Shown piece after piece: positions 37,001-49,000 of a stretch of 64,000 nt of DNA. Both the position numbers and the translations under genes were made by a program. Source of the stretch: Desmodus rotundus (lineage: Eukaryota > Chordata > Mammalia > Chiroptera > Phyllostomidae); assembly GCF_022682495.2 (NCBI RefSeq), contig NC_071396.1, positions 21,511,735 to 21,575,734 of the forward strand, read 5' to 3'. Each line of letters begins with the position of its first letter. Within the stretch, counting starts at the first letter, position 1. Below the pieces are notes generated by a model. That model saw only the letters and a program-made list of their open reading frames with translations, was not told the origin of the DNA and ran no database searches.

Positions 37001-40000
37001 TGGTCTGGAGGGTCTGACGTCCCAGCTGGTCATTGCAGCGTGTGGCAGAGCATGCTGGGGGGTGGCCCATGGGGGCTGCAGCGCCAGCTTAGAGAGTGAC
37101 AGGAGGGGCACTCCGGTTTTCCCGTGGTTGTGACAGCGTTCACCAGTTTTGTTTCTCACTTCGTTCAGATTCAATAGAAAATGCTACATGTGACTCTGAT
37201 TCCTGATGATACAACTGCAGTTTAAAATACATGTTCAGATTATACATGAGATAATTTTCGACTGTTAAAGGTTTTGTTTTTATCCTCATCCAAAGACATT
37301 TTTTTCATTGCTTTTAGAGAGGGTGGGGGAACGACATCAATGTGAGAGACAGACATCGATGTTGCTTGCCTTCTCATATACATCCCATCTGGGATCGAAC
37401 CCACAACCTGGGTATATGTGCTCTGACTGGGATTCGAACCCGTAACCCTTCAGTCCACAGGACGATGCTCCAACCAACTGAGCCACACTGGCCAGGGCTA
37501 AACTACTAAAATTGTTCATTGCCCTCGTTCACTGTGCGTGATTCCGTGTATACGATGGGTTAAAGATAAACCCAGGTCTGCCCAAGAAGTTGGTGGACCA
37601 CCTGGAGAGAGACCACCTGGAGAGAGACCGAATGCACGTGAGAGGCCTATGGCGATCACTGCCCATCAGCCAGGGCCACAGCATGGTCCTGGGTCCCACC
37701 GGGCCGTAGGTAGACCAGGTCCCCTCGAGCCAGGGAACGGCTGTGCGGGCACTTGCTGGTCGGCTCCCTGCAAGCACGATGACAGATCACTGAGATCCAG
37801 CCCCTCCTCTGCCCTTGGCCTGCGTCCCCCGCAGGGCACTGTGCTGACCACACATGGCTTGCTCCTGGCCTTTGCGCTGCTCAGTGGAGTCCGAAAATCT
37901 TGGGGAGAAGTGGGGTTCGAGCTGAGTCTTGGGCCAGATCGGGTTGCCAGGAGGGGACACAGGGGCCAGGCAGCTGGGGGGAGACATGTTTTATTTAAAA
38001 CAGGTGAATTATTTTTAATCTTATATTTTAACTTAATGTCTCAAATATTATTTCAACATCCAATAAATGATAAAATTCTTGGTGAGATTATTAGTTCATA
38101 TTATTTTTTTCATTCGGTCTTTGAAGTCCAGGGTGTGTTTTACACCTATAGTCAGGTTAAATGGGAAATTTTCATCCAAGACAGTTGCTGTGTTTAGATT
38201 TCATACAACTTAGAGCAGTAAAAGTAGGTCCACACACCCACGCTGTTTCAGCCGTGCCGCAAAAGGAAGGACTCAAGCGTCGGGTGTAAAGGTGAGCTGC
38301 AATCCAGTTGCTGTGCTCCTCCGTCGCTCCCCCCATTTCAGGGCCCTGCCATCTCGCGTTGCCGGGGCTGCCCTGTGGGCTGCGCAGCTCCAGAGGGAGC
38401 GTGAGGTGCGTGGACGTTTCCAGAAGAGGAATCTCTAGTGGTACTTGTAAAAAGGGGGGATGACAGACAGAGAAACCGGCTACAGTCTGCCTACCCCAGC
38501 CACGCCGGGCGTTGGCCATGGCCCCGATCTTGGGTCCCTGCGTAGCCTGGACTCTTGTGAGGTTGCCTCTAACCAGAGGTGTCCGTGAGCAGTGCGGCTC
38601 CAGGGCAGGGGGGAGCCTCCATCCTCCACGGAAAGTTCTTTCTCACACTGTCCCCGAGTGGCACGGGTGGCCGGTAGACCGCACGTGTGCAGTGCATGCG
38701 TGTGACACGCCCCCACAAGCAAGACAGCCGGCATTTCCACCCTCCCTAGGAGGGACTCAGGGAGGCTGGAGCGTGTTACCTCCAGAGTCCTTGGGCAGGA
38801 ACGAGGTGACAGGAGTGCAGCCGGGCCCTGCCCGGTCACTGCGCGGGGCGGTGAGTGCCCCTGGGCTGCTGTCCTGATGACCACCATTACTGCCAACTGA
38901 GCTGTGATCCGCAGGAGTCATCTGACAGCCTGCTGGGCCCTGGGGCCTCTGCGGTGCCAGGTGTTAACCCTTTGAGTTCATTTCACTATTTGAGTCACCA
39001 TGCAGCCATCTCTCCCACATGGGTGAGGCACGGCAGCCAGGCTGACAGCACAGAGCACTGTTAGTCCCCAAACTCAGTGATCGTAGGCGGCCCAGGACCT
39101 GAATAGTCAAGACATGCTGTTTATTATAGGCAAGCTGCTCCCCAGACACAACGGCCCCGCCTCCCGGTGTGAGCCTGACAAGCACATGCGGCCACACGGA
39201 AGCCGAGCGGATGGTCCGAGCCTCCTGTCTCACCGTCTCTTCTTGCCTCCACAGAGGGTGTTCCGAGCTCTGCCGCATTCCCATGGTGGAGTACAAACTG
39301 GACAGCGAGGGCACCCCCTGCGAGTACAAAACCCCCTTTCGGAGGAACACCACATGGCACCGGGTGCCCACCCCGGCCCTGCAGCCCCTGCCCAGAGCCT
39401 CCCCCGCGCCCGGCACGCCCGACCGGCTGCAGTGCCAGCAGCTGCTGCAGCAGGCCCAGGCCGCCATCCCGCGCAGCACCTCCTTCGACCGCAAGCTGCC
39501 CGACGGCACCAGGTACAGCTGGCACTGCGACTTCGGACGGCGGGAGGGGCTGGCTTTCACTTGGCTTCGTGGTGTCTGAGCCAGCTTCTCCAGGGCACGC
39601 TGGCAGGTGGGGCTGCTGCCAGCCCTGCGTGCCCGGTCTCCATTGTGTACACCTGCAGGTAATGTGTCACACTGTGTGTCAGCTCCAGCTGAAAAATGAA
39701 GTTAAAGGACGTGAAGGTCCTAACCACAGATTTCGCCCACCGTCCGTGATCCCCCTGGTCGGCTCACTCTCTAACCCATCTTGGGAAAGACCCCAAGAAA
39801 CTCTTGTGCGCGGCCCTCTGGATACGTGTTAATGGTTTCGAGCATAAATGAAACTGCCAGATCGATGATTAAACCCCAGCGCCCTAACGTGGGCTGCATT
39901 GTAAGAGGTCCGAGATCACTAGCATTTCTTGACTTTCCTCTCACTGTCGGCAAAGTGAGTTGAGTTTAAATTGATTTCTCAGTGAGAATGCGCTCATTTT

Positions 40001-43000
40001 AGAGCTGAAGCCGACACGTTAGGAGCTGGTGAGCACTTTGGGTGTGTGATTCACACAGGGAGTCCTAAGTGAGCAAACAGCAAACTTGGCATCATTATTT
40101 CCCACCCACAGACAGCTTGGGGTCTCAGCTGTCTCGTAGCCTATGCCGTGGGGACGCCAGAGTGCCCTCACAGCGGCTCACGGGGCTCTGGGCCAGCAGA
40201 GAGTCGTCGGCACGGGTGCCAGCCTGCACCCTGGATGCATGGCTACCCGGGGCTGCTGCTCGTCCTCACCCAGCCTCCAACCTGCCCTTCTGAGGAGTAA
40301 GCGCACAGACCTCTCCGGGGCTTTACGAGGCTCGAATCAGTCAATATGTATAAACTGCTTACAACCGTTGCTGGCCCACAATAAGCCTGTGCGGGTTTTC
40401 ATCATAACTAGCTGATAAACAAAACTAGTTATTTATAACTAGTTGATAAATGAGACCTGCTTTCTCCCATTATCCTTTCCAGAGTGAGCGCAGGAAAGAG
40501 GTTACTTTAACTTGACATGAAGTCAGCTCGGCTCTGGGTCCCCTCACTCAAACATCTGCTGAGCTTATAAACTCCCCACATTCCAAGAAATGCACACAGG
40601 TAGCCCAGGTAGAAGGGTGACAGCTGGCAGGGAAGGGGTCTGCAGGGCCTCCCCCCATAAAGTAGAAGTTAGCAAATTTTAGGGAAAAACCAGGAGGGTT
40701 CTTACAGCAAATGACAAGCTTGTCTTCCCCAAGCGAGTTCTCCTGAGTAGTACTCGTCTGTGTGTGTCTGAAAGAAACAGGAATAAACGATGCACTAGAC
40801 GGGTGAAAGTACATGTTTTTTGCCAAATTTAGGGTTTTCTGTCTGCACAGGTTTTAAATACAGAATCAAAATGTACCTTGTGTTAAGTGTCATACACCAG
40901 GTAGTAGCGATGTTTTCGTAATTGTGTGTTCCTGGGGATCATGTGGCTGTTTTTCCATGTTTCATTGCGCAGTAACCCTTCAGACATTGAAAGCTTGTTC
41001 CTGCCACATATTTCCTGTGACAAATTAAGTGCCAGCCGTCAGCCACCTGAGGTCTCACGGCATCATGAACTTTTCATCTACGTGTCCAGGGTTGTTCTGT
41101 TCCACCTGGCTGTGTGTTCAGTATGCGCTTTGCTTGTGAGACGGAACGCACTTGTAAAACAAGCAGGTCAAGGTGTGGGCCCAGGGAGCCCAGCGCCCTG
41201 TTACTGATTCTGGTCCCCGTTTCAGAAGCTCACCCAGCAACCAGTCATCCTCCAGCGACCCCGGACCCGGTGGGAGCGGGCCCTGGCGACCGCAAGTGGG
41301 CTACGACGGGTACGCTCACCCCCACCCTCTGGGCCTGGGAGGGCTGCGTCAGGGACCGCAGAGGCCGGTGGGGGGTACGGAGGTGTCACGTGGGCTTCCC
41401 ATGAGTCTGTGCAGAAAGCCCGTTGTTTCCATCTAGGTAGCTGGTGCTCGCTTGTCTGCACTCCGAGCTCGTCTGCCTTTTCTTTCGGATGTGGAAAGCC
41501 TTTGAGCATGTACAAATTAAGGGCCTGGGGACTCTGTGGGCAGTGCCCTTGGGGGAGTCCCGTCCTTAAATTGCTGACGAGGAATAAATTCAGCCTCTTT
41601 GAAAATGCTCTTTCTCTGAAACAGAGCCCAGAATCAGAGAAGGCCGGTTTGGCCTTCAGCACCTCTTCTTCTGCCTCTGGCAGAGAAGGGTGGAAGGCCG
41701 CCTCCCACGTGGGCTGAGGACTGGCATTCGTGGTGTCCAATCACCTGGCATCCGGGTGCCCAGCAGGTCAGGTGGAGCCCAAGGACTCCTGGAAACATGG
41801 AGACACTGAGCTGATGGATGCTCTCACTCGGGAAACAGTTCCACACCTGGGGGAAGACAAAGAGGGAGGCGAGGCTGTGGGCTTCCCAGGCGATGGCGGG
41901 CCGCTTCTCCAGCAGTGTGCACGGGCTACTTCCAGCCGAGCCTCTGTTTTGGAAGGAGCTGGGCGCGGGGATTTAGAGGAGAGAATGGCCAGGTCAGGTG
42001 GGGAAGGGTTCTGTAGCCAGAGGAAAGTGTCTCCCAGAGCCCTCTTTCCTACCAGTCTGGGCTCAGGAGTAGATATTTTCAGTCTGACTTACGGGCCCCT
42101 TTCCTTAAAAAATAGATGGCGTTCTTAAAAGTTGTACGGAGAGACAGTTTTCTCAGTGGAGTAGCATATTAAAAACAGGGGGAAGTTTTTTGTATCAATG
42201 CAGAAACCATTCCTGGCTTTTTCTGCAAACCAGGATCGGTAGCTGGGATTCTATAAATGAGAATCACTTTATAATCAAGTTTCCTAAGATTTATTTCTTT
42301 CGTAAATTTATATTGCCCTATTTAGGTTAAAATAAAGTCCACCTAGAGGTAGTCCAGAGCCAATCGGTCTTTAGTTTCCTTTCTTACAAAATGTAACACA
42401 CAGAAGTATCAGTGGCATGTGTTCTGGGCACAAGAAAAACGAAGGCAGTGATCTCCTTTCTAGCTTGCCGGGGACAGGAGTCCTTTTACCTGCTGGTGTT
42501 GGGGGCCTTTCTTCATCGGTGAAGGACTGTCATCCAAGTGCCCCCACTGACCCCATGCAGAAACTGGAGGCCGATTCCAGATGCCCAAACCCTCTCTGGC
42601 GTGGCTGGGCGGACTGGAGGCCGGTTCCGGATGCCTGAACCCTCTCTGGTGGGGCTGGGTGGACAGCCCTTGCACATTTGCTTCAGATCGCTTCTCCTTA
42701 GGGGTCTCCCTGGGGGTGCCCATGTAGGAGCCAGCTCCCTGGGACACACCGGTGGGATGGCAGAGGTGGCCGGGGTCAGCTCTGTGTTCTTTCCAGGTGC
42801 CAGTCTCCACTGCTGCTCGAGCACCAGGGCCCAGGCCCTCTGGAGTGCGACGGGGCCAGGGAGCGGGAGGACGCCGCCGATGGGAACAGACACCCGGGTA
42901 ACACGGAGCCCAGCGGGCAGTCCCCCTCCCTGCAGCCCTGCCCTCCTGCTCCCTTCCTGTCCCATCACACGCTCATTCAGCACATGTTTGAGGTGTGCCA

Positions 43001-46000
43001 CTGTGGCATGTGTCAGCTCGTCCCAGAAGCCATCGGGGATGTGGGCATGCTGGGGGTGGTCCTGAGGAAAGGGACCCCTGTCACCTTTATGGTGGGGGTC
43101 CTGCCCACTCCTATGGCAGACCCGCTAGGAAGACCAGAAAGTCCTAGGACCATAACCCTATTTATTTTTACCGAACCGTTTGCCCTTTTGCTACCACTAG
43201 AAATTAGATACTCAGCTCTTCTCTCTGTGTGTGGCAGAAACCAAATGGCACGGCCCGCCCTCCAAAGTCCTGAGTTCCTACAAGGAGCGAGGCCTGCAGA
43301 AGGATGGAACTTGCAAAGATTCCCCCAACAAGCTTTCTCACGTAAGTCCTGTCGTCCTGAGCGGGTCCTTGTGCAGCCATTCTGATGCCTCATTAGCAGC
43401 ATGGCCAGGGCGCCCCGTGGCGTGCCCTTGAACCTGGCAGGTCGCTTAGAGCCAAGGCGAAACAGTGAACAAATAGAAAGTCAAGCACTTTTCTCTCCTT
43501 GATTTATGAAGGACCTCAAAGAAAGGTCTCAGAGTAAATTACTGCAAAGCCACGAGGGCACCCTCAGCCTTTGACCCTGAACCCAGCCCCAGTTAACGTG
43601 CACTCACAGCCGCTGACGAGGCGTGACAGCAGCAGAGGTGGCTCGCAGGTGGTATGCGCTCCTCGCCACAGCCCTGAGGGTGAGTCTTACCGGAGACCGG
43701 CTCAGGGAAACCAAGGATGCCTGCAAACGTAGACTGTCAGCTGTTGCCAAGTAAGGCCAGCCTTTTAAGGTAGCTTATTTTTGTAAACGTGCGGGTGAGG
43801 AGATGTTACCAGCGCTGGGTGGAGCGCCCCTTGCCTCTTGGTGCACACACGTGACAGTCCCCACTCTGCTGTGCCTGCGCCCCATCAGAGTCAGCTTCCC
43901 AGCATCTGTTTACTTCCATCTGCACAGCTCTCTCGGGGCGTGGGCTTGAGAACGTCCGCCTGTGATCAGAAGGTCGGGGGTCTGCTTCGGGATTGGATAG
44001 CTCTGAACGAAAGTAGGCTTGGGCCCGGCTGGGTTCCACAGCCTTTGCTGTTGCTCTAGGGCTTGTTGGTGTCCCCAGGCTGTGCAGAGGGCCTGTGTGA
44101 GCACTGTGGTCAGGTGGGGACATGTACTCTGTCCTCCGCAGATTGTGTCTCCCAGGGGCCCCAAATCCCCCTTATTGCTTCCTCTGCAGGGAGCCCACCT
44201 CTGTAGTGTGGGGCGGGCGCCTGCTTGTGCATCCACAGGGGTGGTGTCAGCGGGTCCACAATTAGGCACGTGAGCTCCACACCCCAGCACAGAGAGGGGC
44301 TCCTGTCGGCAGCACCCTCCCCCTGCGGCTCAACCTGGCTCTCCTGCCCGGCCCAGGGCTGGCACTGTAATTCACCATCGAAGCATTTTCTTGAGAAAAG
44401 GCTGCTCTCCTCCTTTTATTAATTTTCCACGTGCTGTCCCAGTTCATTAGCCTGCGCTGGTTATTCTCTGGTCAGTGGCACCATGGCAGTACTTCCGTGC
44501 TTCCTGCACAAATAATGGACAGACTTGAAAAGATTCCCATTTGACGTAGGTGGACTGTGGGAGGAATTGGGAATCAGAGACCAGGCTGTTTTCCTCTAAG
44601 TCAGTTCTATCACTGGCTCATTTGAAGAGCGAGTAGGAAGGGCTGCAGTGAGCTCGTCTTATCTGTAGCTTTGTGAGTCTGGCGAGCCCAGTCCTCCTCA
44701 TAAAGGAGCAAAGCACAGGCTCACCTGGGACACAGAGCCGCTTTGGTTCCCATCACGGCAGTAAAGCTGGTGTCCGTACAGTGAGTCACACGCATCTGTG
44801 GTTTCCCAGTGCGTGTCGACGTTGTTTTTGCACTGTGCTGCAGTCTGGTAAGTGTGCAGTGGCTTTATATCCACAAAGAAAAAAACAGTGTACATACTTT
44901 CTTTAAAATATACTTCACTGCTAAGGAGTGCTGCCCGTCGGAGGACGGCACTGACGGATGAGCTGAGCTCCGGGTGCACAGCCCTGTGTTTGCAGAAGGG
45001 GCAGTGCTGGCAGTGCGGGGGAGCGAGGCATGAGTGCACGGCCTCAGCTGAGCCCCGTCTCTCCCCCCGTCCCCCAGATAGGGGATAAAAGCTGCTCCAG
45101 CCACTCCAGCAGCAACACGCTGTCCAGCAGCGCCTCCAGCAACAGCGACGACAAGCGCTTCGGGTCAGGGGACCCGATGGACCCGGAACTGCTGGCGCTG
45201 ACCTACCTGAAAGGGGCGTCCACCGACAGCGGCATCGACACGGCCCCCTGCATGCCCCCCATGGGCCTGGGGCCCGTGCACCTGGCGGGCAGCCGGGCCT
45301 TGATCCACAGCCGCGCCGAGCAGTGGGCCGACTCCACGGACATCTCGGGGCCTGAGGATGAGCAGGCGAAGATGTACGCGGTCCACAGCTACGCCCCTGC
45401 CAGCTGTGCCAGCGGCACTGCTGGCGGCAGCATGGGCGACCTCAGCGAGATCTCCTCTCACTCCAGGTGAGTGCCTGCGGCTCGGCTGGCCAGCACCTGC
45501 TGAGTCCACCAGCGCCCCCTGGGTCTCGTCGCCTGCGGGGTGGGGGTGGGGGCCTGAGATAGGAACAGTGTGCGGATGAGATACCATGTCACCTGTTTGC
45601 TCAACTGTCTGCCTACTTGTTTGTGGTTTTATTTTCCTTTCTCTAAATTTGAGAGAAAATGAAATGGAGATACTACTTGTTCTGGTCAGGCTTCTTACCT
45701 GTCTCCCCCAATTCAGTCTGTTGTCCCTACTTTTTAGAAGCCGTGGCCAGCTGAACAGTACTCAGGGTGCAGTGAGCAGTCATTAGGGAGAAGGTAGGGG
45801 TGGCCTCCGCGTGGCCTGTGTGTCGTCCCTACGCAAAAGGCCCGTGCCTGTCGGTTCTCCGTTCCTGAGGCCCCTTAGGAGAAGGAAGCCCTGCGGTCTT
45901 CTGTGTAAGAGTGCACGTCTGTGCACGTCTGAAAAGCGAAGACCAGCCAAACGGGAAGGAATGACGTTCTAACTGTAGGTGTGCAACACGTAGTTATGAG

Positions 46001-49000
46001 TAGGGTCGAACCGTTTCACATGCGTGTGTACAGTGGTTTAGAACTCAGAATTTGTGATTCCGGCCTTCAAAGGCCAGGCAAAGAAGTGCGTGTTCAGGCT
46101 CGGCGGTGGACACGCTGTAACTGCTGTCCACCAGCCACTGCCATGCTTGTCCTCCTGTCCGCGGTCGTCCCTGATGCAGCCCTGAGCTCCTCCCTGATTT
46201 TCCCAGACCGCATCCCAGGGCTGGAGCACAGGCAGCTGAGCCGATCTGGGAGTGTGCGTCCCCCAGGTCCCCCAGCCTGGCGGGAGCATTCCTCCCACCT
46301 GCACGGCGCTTCGGCAGAGGTCACGTGCAGGCCTGTGCTCCCCAGCTCTCCCTCCCACACTGTGTCTTAGGGTCATTTGGGTCATTCAAGGGCATTTAAG
46401 CTGCGAGGTAAAGAAAACTCCACCCTCGTTGGTTCACGCAACAGAGGTAGACATTATTTTGGTTCATGTAAATGGAAGGTCCAGAACTGTCAAGGTTTTG
46501 CTTGACCCAGAAGCCCAGATAATGTCACCCCAAACCAGGTCCCTCCATCCATAGGTTGCACAGGATAGCCCCCGAAATCTTGGCACTCCCCCTCTTGGTT
46601 GGAAATGGCTCTGTCACCTGCAGGCCTCCTGTGCTCATGCTCCTCGGTCAAAGCAGGCAGCAAATGTGGTTCTTCCCTAGTCTCTGCAGAACCCCCCCCC
46701 CAACATCTCCTCCCACGTCCCTGGCTGTGCGTGCTGTGGTTGGGGCACCACCGTTTAAGGCCGGAGGGTTAGTCCCGCCAGACCGTGCTGCTGAAGAAAG
46801 CCGCTGCCCCAGAGCACAGCAGGGTGAGGTTGCTCCAGGAGAAGGGGGCGCGGAGGCGGGGGGGTGGGAAGGAAGCAGGGGGCGTAGGAGATCGAGACCA
46901 TTCTCCAAATAGACACCCCTGCTCCTTCTCAGTTCTCTTTAATTATGCAATTCAAGCTATGTTTAGTGATAAGTAACTACAGTAACACATGAGCGTTAAC
47001 ACGGACCTCGGTCACCTGGTCTGTTTCTGTCGTGACCTCAGGGACCCTAGACTGCTGGCCATGCCGTAGACGCCCTCTCGGGATTTTCTGACTCTCACAT
47101 GCGTTGCTCAGAGTCGAAAAGACTTAAACAAAGCTGCTGACTTCATGAGACCTTGTTAGACAACTGTATTTGGTATTAATTGCTATTAAGGAACATTTCT
47201 GTGGAAACTGCTCTCAGAGCACATTCGTGTATAAACAGAGGTAGGGCTACTTATAGGGATTTAAAATAGGTTTTCTTGAATACCTTAACCGTTCACGTAC
47301 CCAAGAGTTCAGACTGTTAGAAAGGATATAAAAGTGCTAGATAGGATTTCTGACCGATCTTACCCTTTCCACCACTTTACGTTGAATCTCTGCGCAGCTG
47401 TCGTGGGTGCGACATGTGCTGAGTGAGTAGACCCTTCACCACCTGCCTTTTTCTTGGAATTCACAGTCGATGCTGAGTTTGAAGCCACACTTCAACTCAT
47501 GTTCTAGGCTTTTGTATGAAATCGAGTCTTTTGAATACTTCCTTCTGTCTGTCCCCTACCTGTGCGAGAGGGCTAGAGAATTTTAAATGAACTTTAAACA
47601 TGTAAATCTTTTTAAGTAGTAAACATATTAACGTTTTACATTTAAAATATGTGTGTTGAGGTAAATATGTGTATTTGCTCCTCACAGTACTGGGGACCAG
47701 CTTGTCGAAGCTGAACTGAGACTCTGCAAATTCTGGGTGCCAGGGCCGGGCTGGGGGGCGTGTGTGTCCCCAAGGGTGGCTGTCGTCAGCCCCTTGTTAC
47801 CTCTGGAGTCTCCGTTCAGACTGGTGCGTGGTCCCCTCAGGGCGGAGGCCCACTGCTCCAGGTCTGGGCCGTGCCTGGCGTGGCCGAGCAGCGGAAGAGC
47901 AGAGTACCACCTCTTTCAGGGTGGACGTCAGTGCTGGCACCTGACTCAGGTGACCCCACCCCCGAGCACCCTGTATTCCCGGCCCAGGCTTTAGTCCCCT
48001 CCTCGCACCCAGCCTGCCTGGAATCATCTGTGCTCGCGGTGCCGCTTGCGCACGGCAGGCAGCAAGTGTTCTGAGAACAGAGGAAGGAACTAAAAGAGGA
48101 GCACTAGTGAGCTCCTGCCTGCACAGCCCGGGGCAGCGGGAGGCCTGCGGGAGCCCAGAGCAATGCGCCCCATCTTCTTAGTCCTCTAACCTTGCCCCCC
48201 ACACCACCTCCCCTCGCCAGCCCAGTGCCCACGCTCACTCCCAACAGCCGTCTGAGAAGGAACAGGTCGGACGTGGTGTGTGGTGTGACCCAGGACTGCT
48301 CTGAGGAGGGGAAGGGGGACTTGAAACCCTTTGGGACGATTTCGGGGTGGGGGCTGTGGGAATCACCCATTCAGTAGGACAAGCGTGTGTCTGGCCTGCT
48401 TTCTCCTACTGCTCAGTTCTTTTAATTCAGAAAACCCATTTTTTTCTTGCTGCGAGGCCAGGACAGGTAGTAAGAGCTCAGGATACAATGCAGTATTCAC
48501 ACTAGCCTCACCAAGGCTTGGCAAAGTGGAGCAAATCTACTGCAGGGGGGAAGAAGAGGAAAGGGAATCGTGTTCTAGGCTCTTCTGCCGACGGCTCGTG
48601 TGCTGATCTGTGTTTTGTCAGTGCCCCTGTCATCCTGCCCTTCCCTTAGCGCAGGTGACGGGAACTTGGTGGTGAAACTCTGAAGTAAGATCTGCAGAAG
48701 GAAGGGATTCACGGAAAGCCAGTTGCCAACACCTAGAACGTTTACCAGCTTCAGAGAAAACCCTTACAAGGATGCTACTGCTGCTGATCACACGTTTTTG
48801 CCACATTCCTCACCAAATGCAGTCAATTTTTTCTTACAGTTTAGCTTTAAAATATTTTACCATTGGGGGTAAAGATTTTTAATCAACTCTGAATTACGAA
48901 AGCATCATTTATAAAAACAAATGGAACACACATAGAGTTTGTGACCACGCCTTCACTGTTCACAACACATTCTCAGAAAAGGCTCAGTTTGGTGGCTTCA

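Larger units (their letters stand above)
26292..39254 (+). other. SIPA1L2: intron G-H (13 kb)
   Basis: This is the largest intron of the window, with an acceptor 'cttgcctccacag'. It contains Ves SINEs at 27237-27440 and 37277-37499, a tandem duplication at 28927-28986, a hAT-like fragment at 37988-38160, microsatellites near 30430 and 30703, a MIR at 31995-32110, a possible retroposed segment at 34540-34930, and two blocks that look like conserved enhancers (29590-30245 and 31630-31915). Much of 27700-28800 is AT-rich without a recognised element. I see no gene. Confidence 0.7.
39513..41225 (+). other. SIPA1L2: intron H-I
   Basis: This 1.7 kb intron ends in 'ccccgtttcag'. It contains a MIR fragment at about 40318-40410 and a perfect 10-bp palindrome (aactagttat) at 40423-40444. 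I see no gene. Confidence 0.7.

Noticed and set aside
37390..37499. tRNA-like sequence on the minus strand
   Set aside because: Part of a Ves SINE, for the same reasons.
37538..38197. Long open frame (219 codons) on the plus strand outside SIPA1L2 exons
   Set aside because: Its second half lies in a recognisable hAT-like repeat fragment, the first half contains a 15-bp tandem duplication, and the protein has no family features.
38964..39560. Long minus-strand open frame (198 codons) over exon H
   Set aside because: It is the antisense shadow of the GC-rich exon H and its flanks; no recognisable domain.
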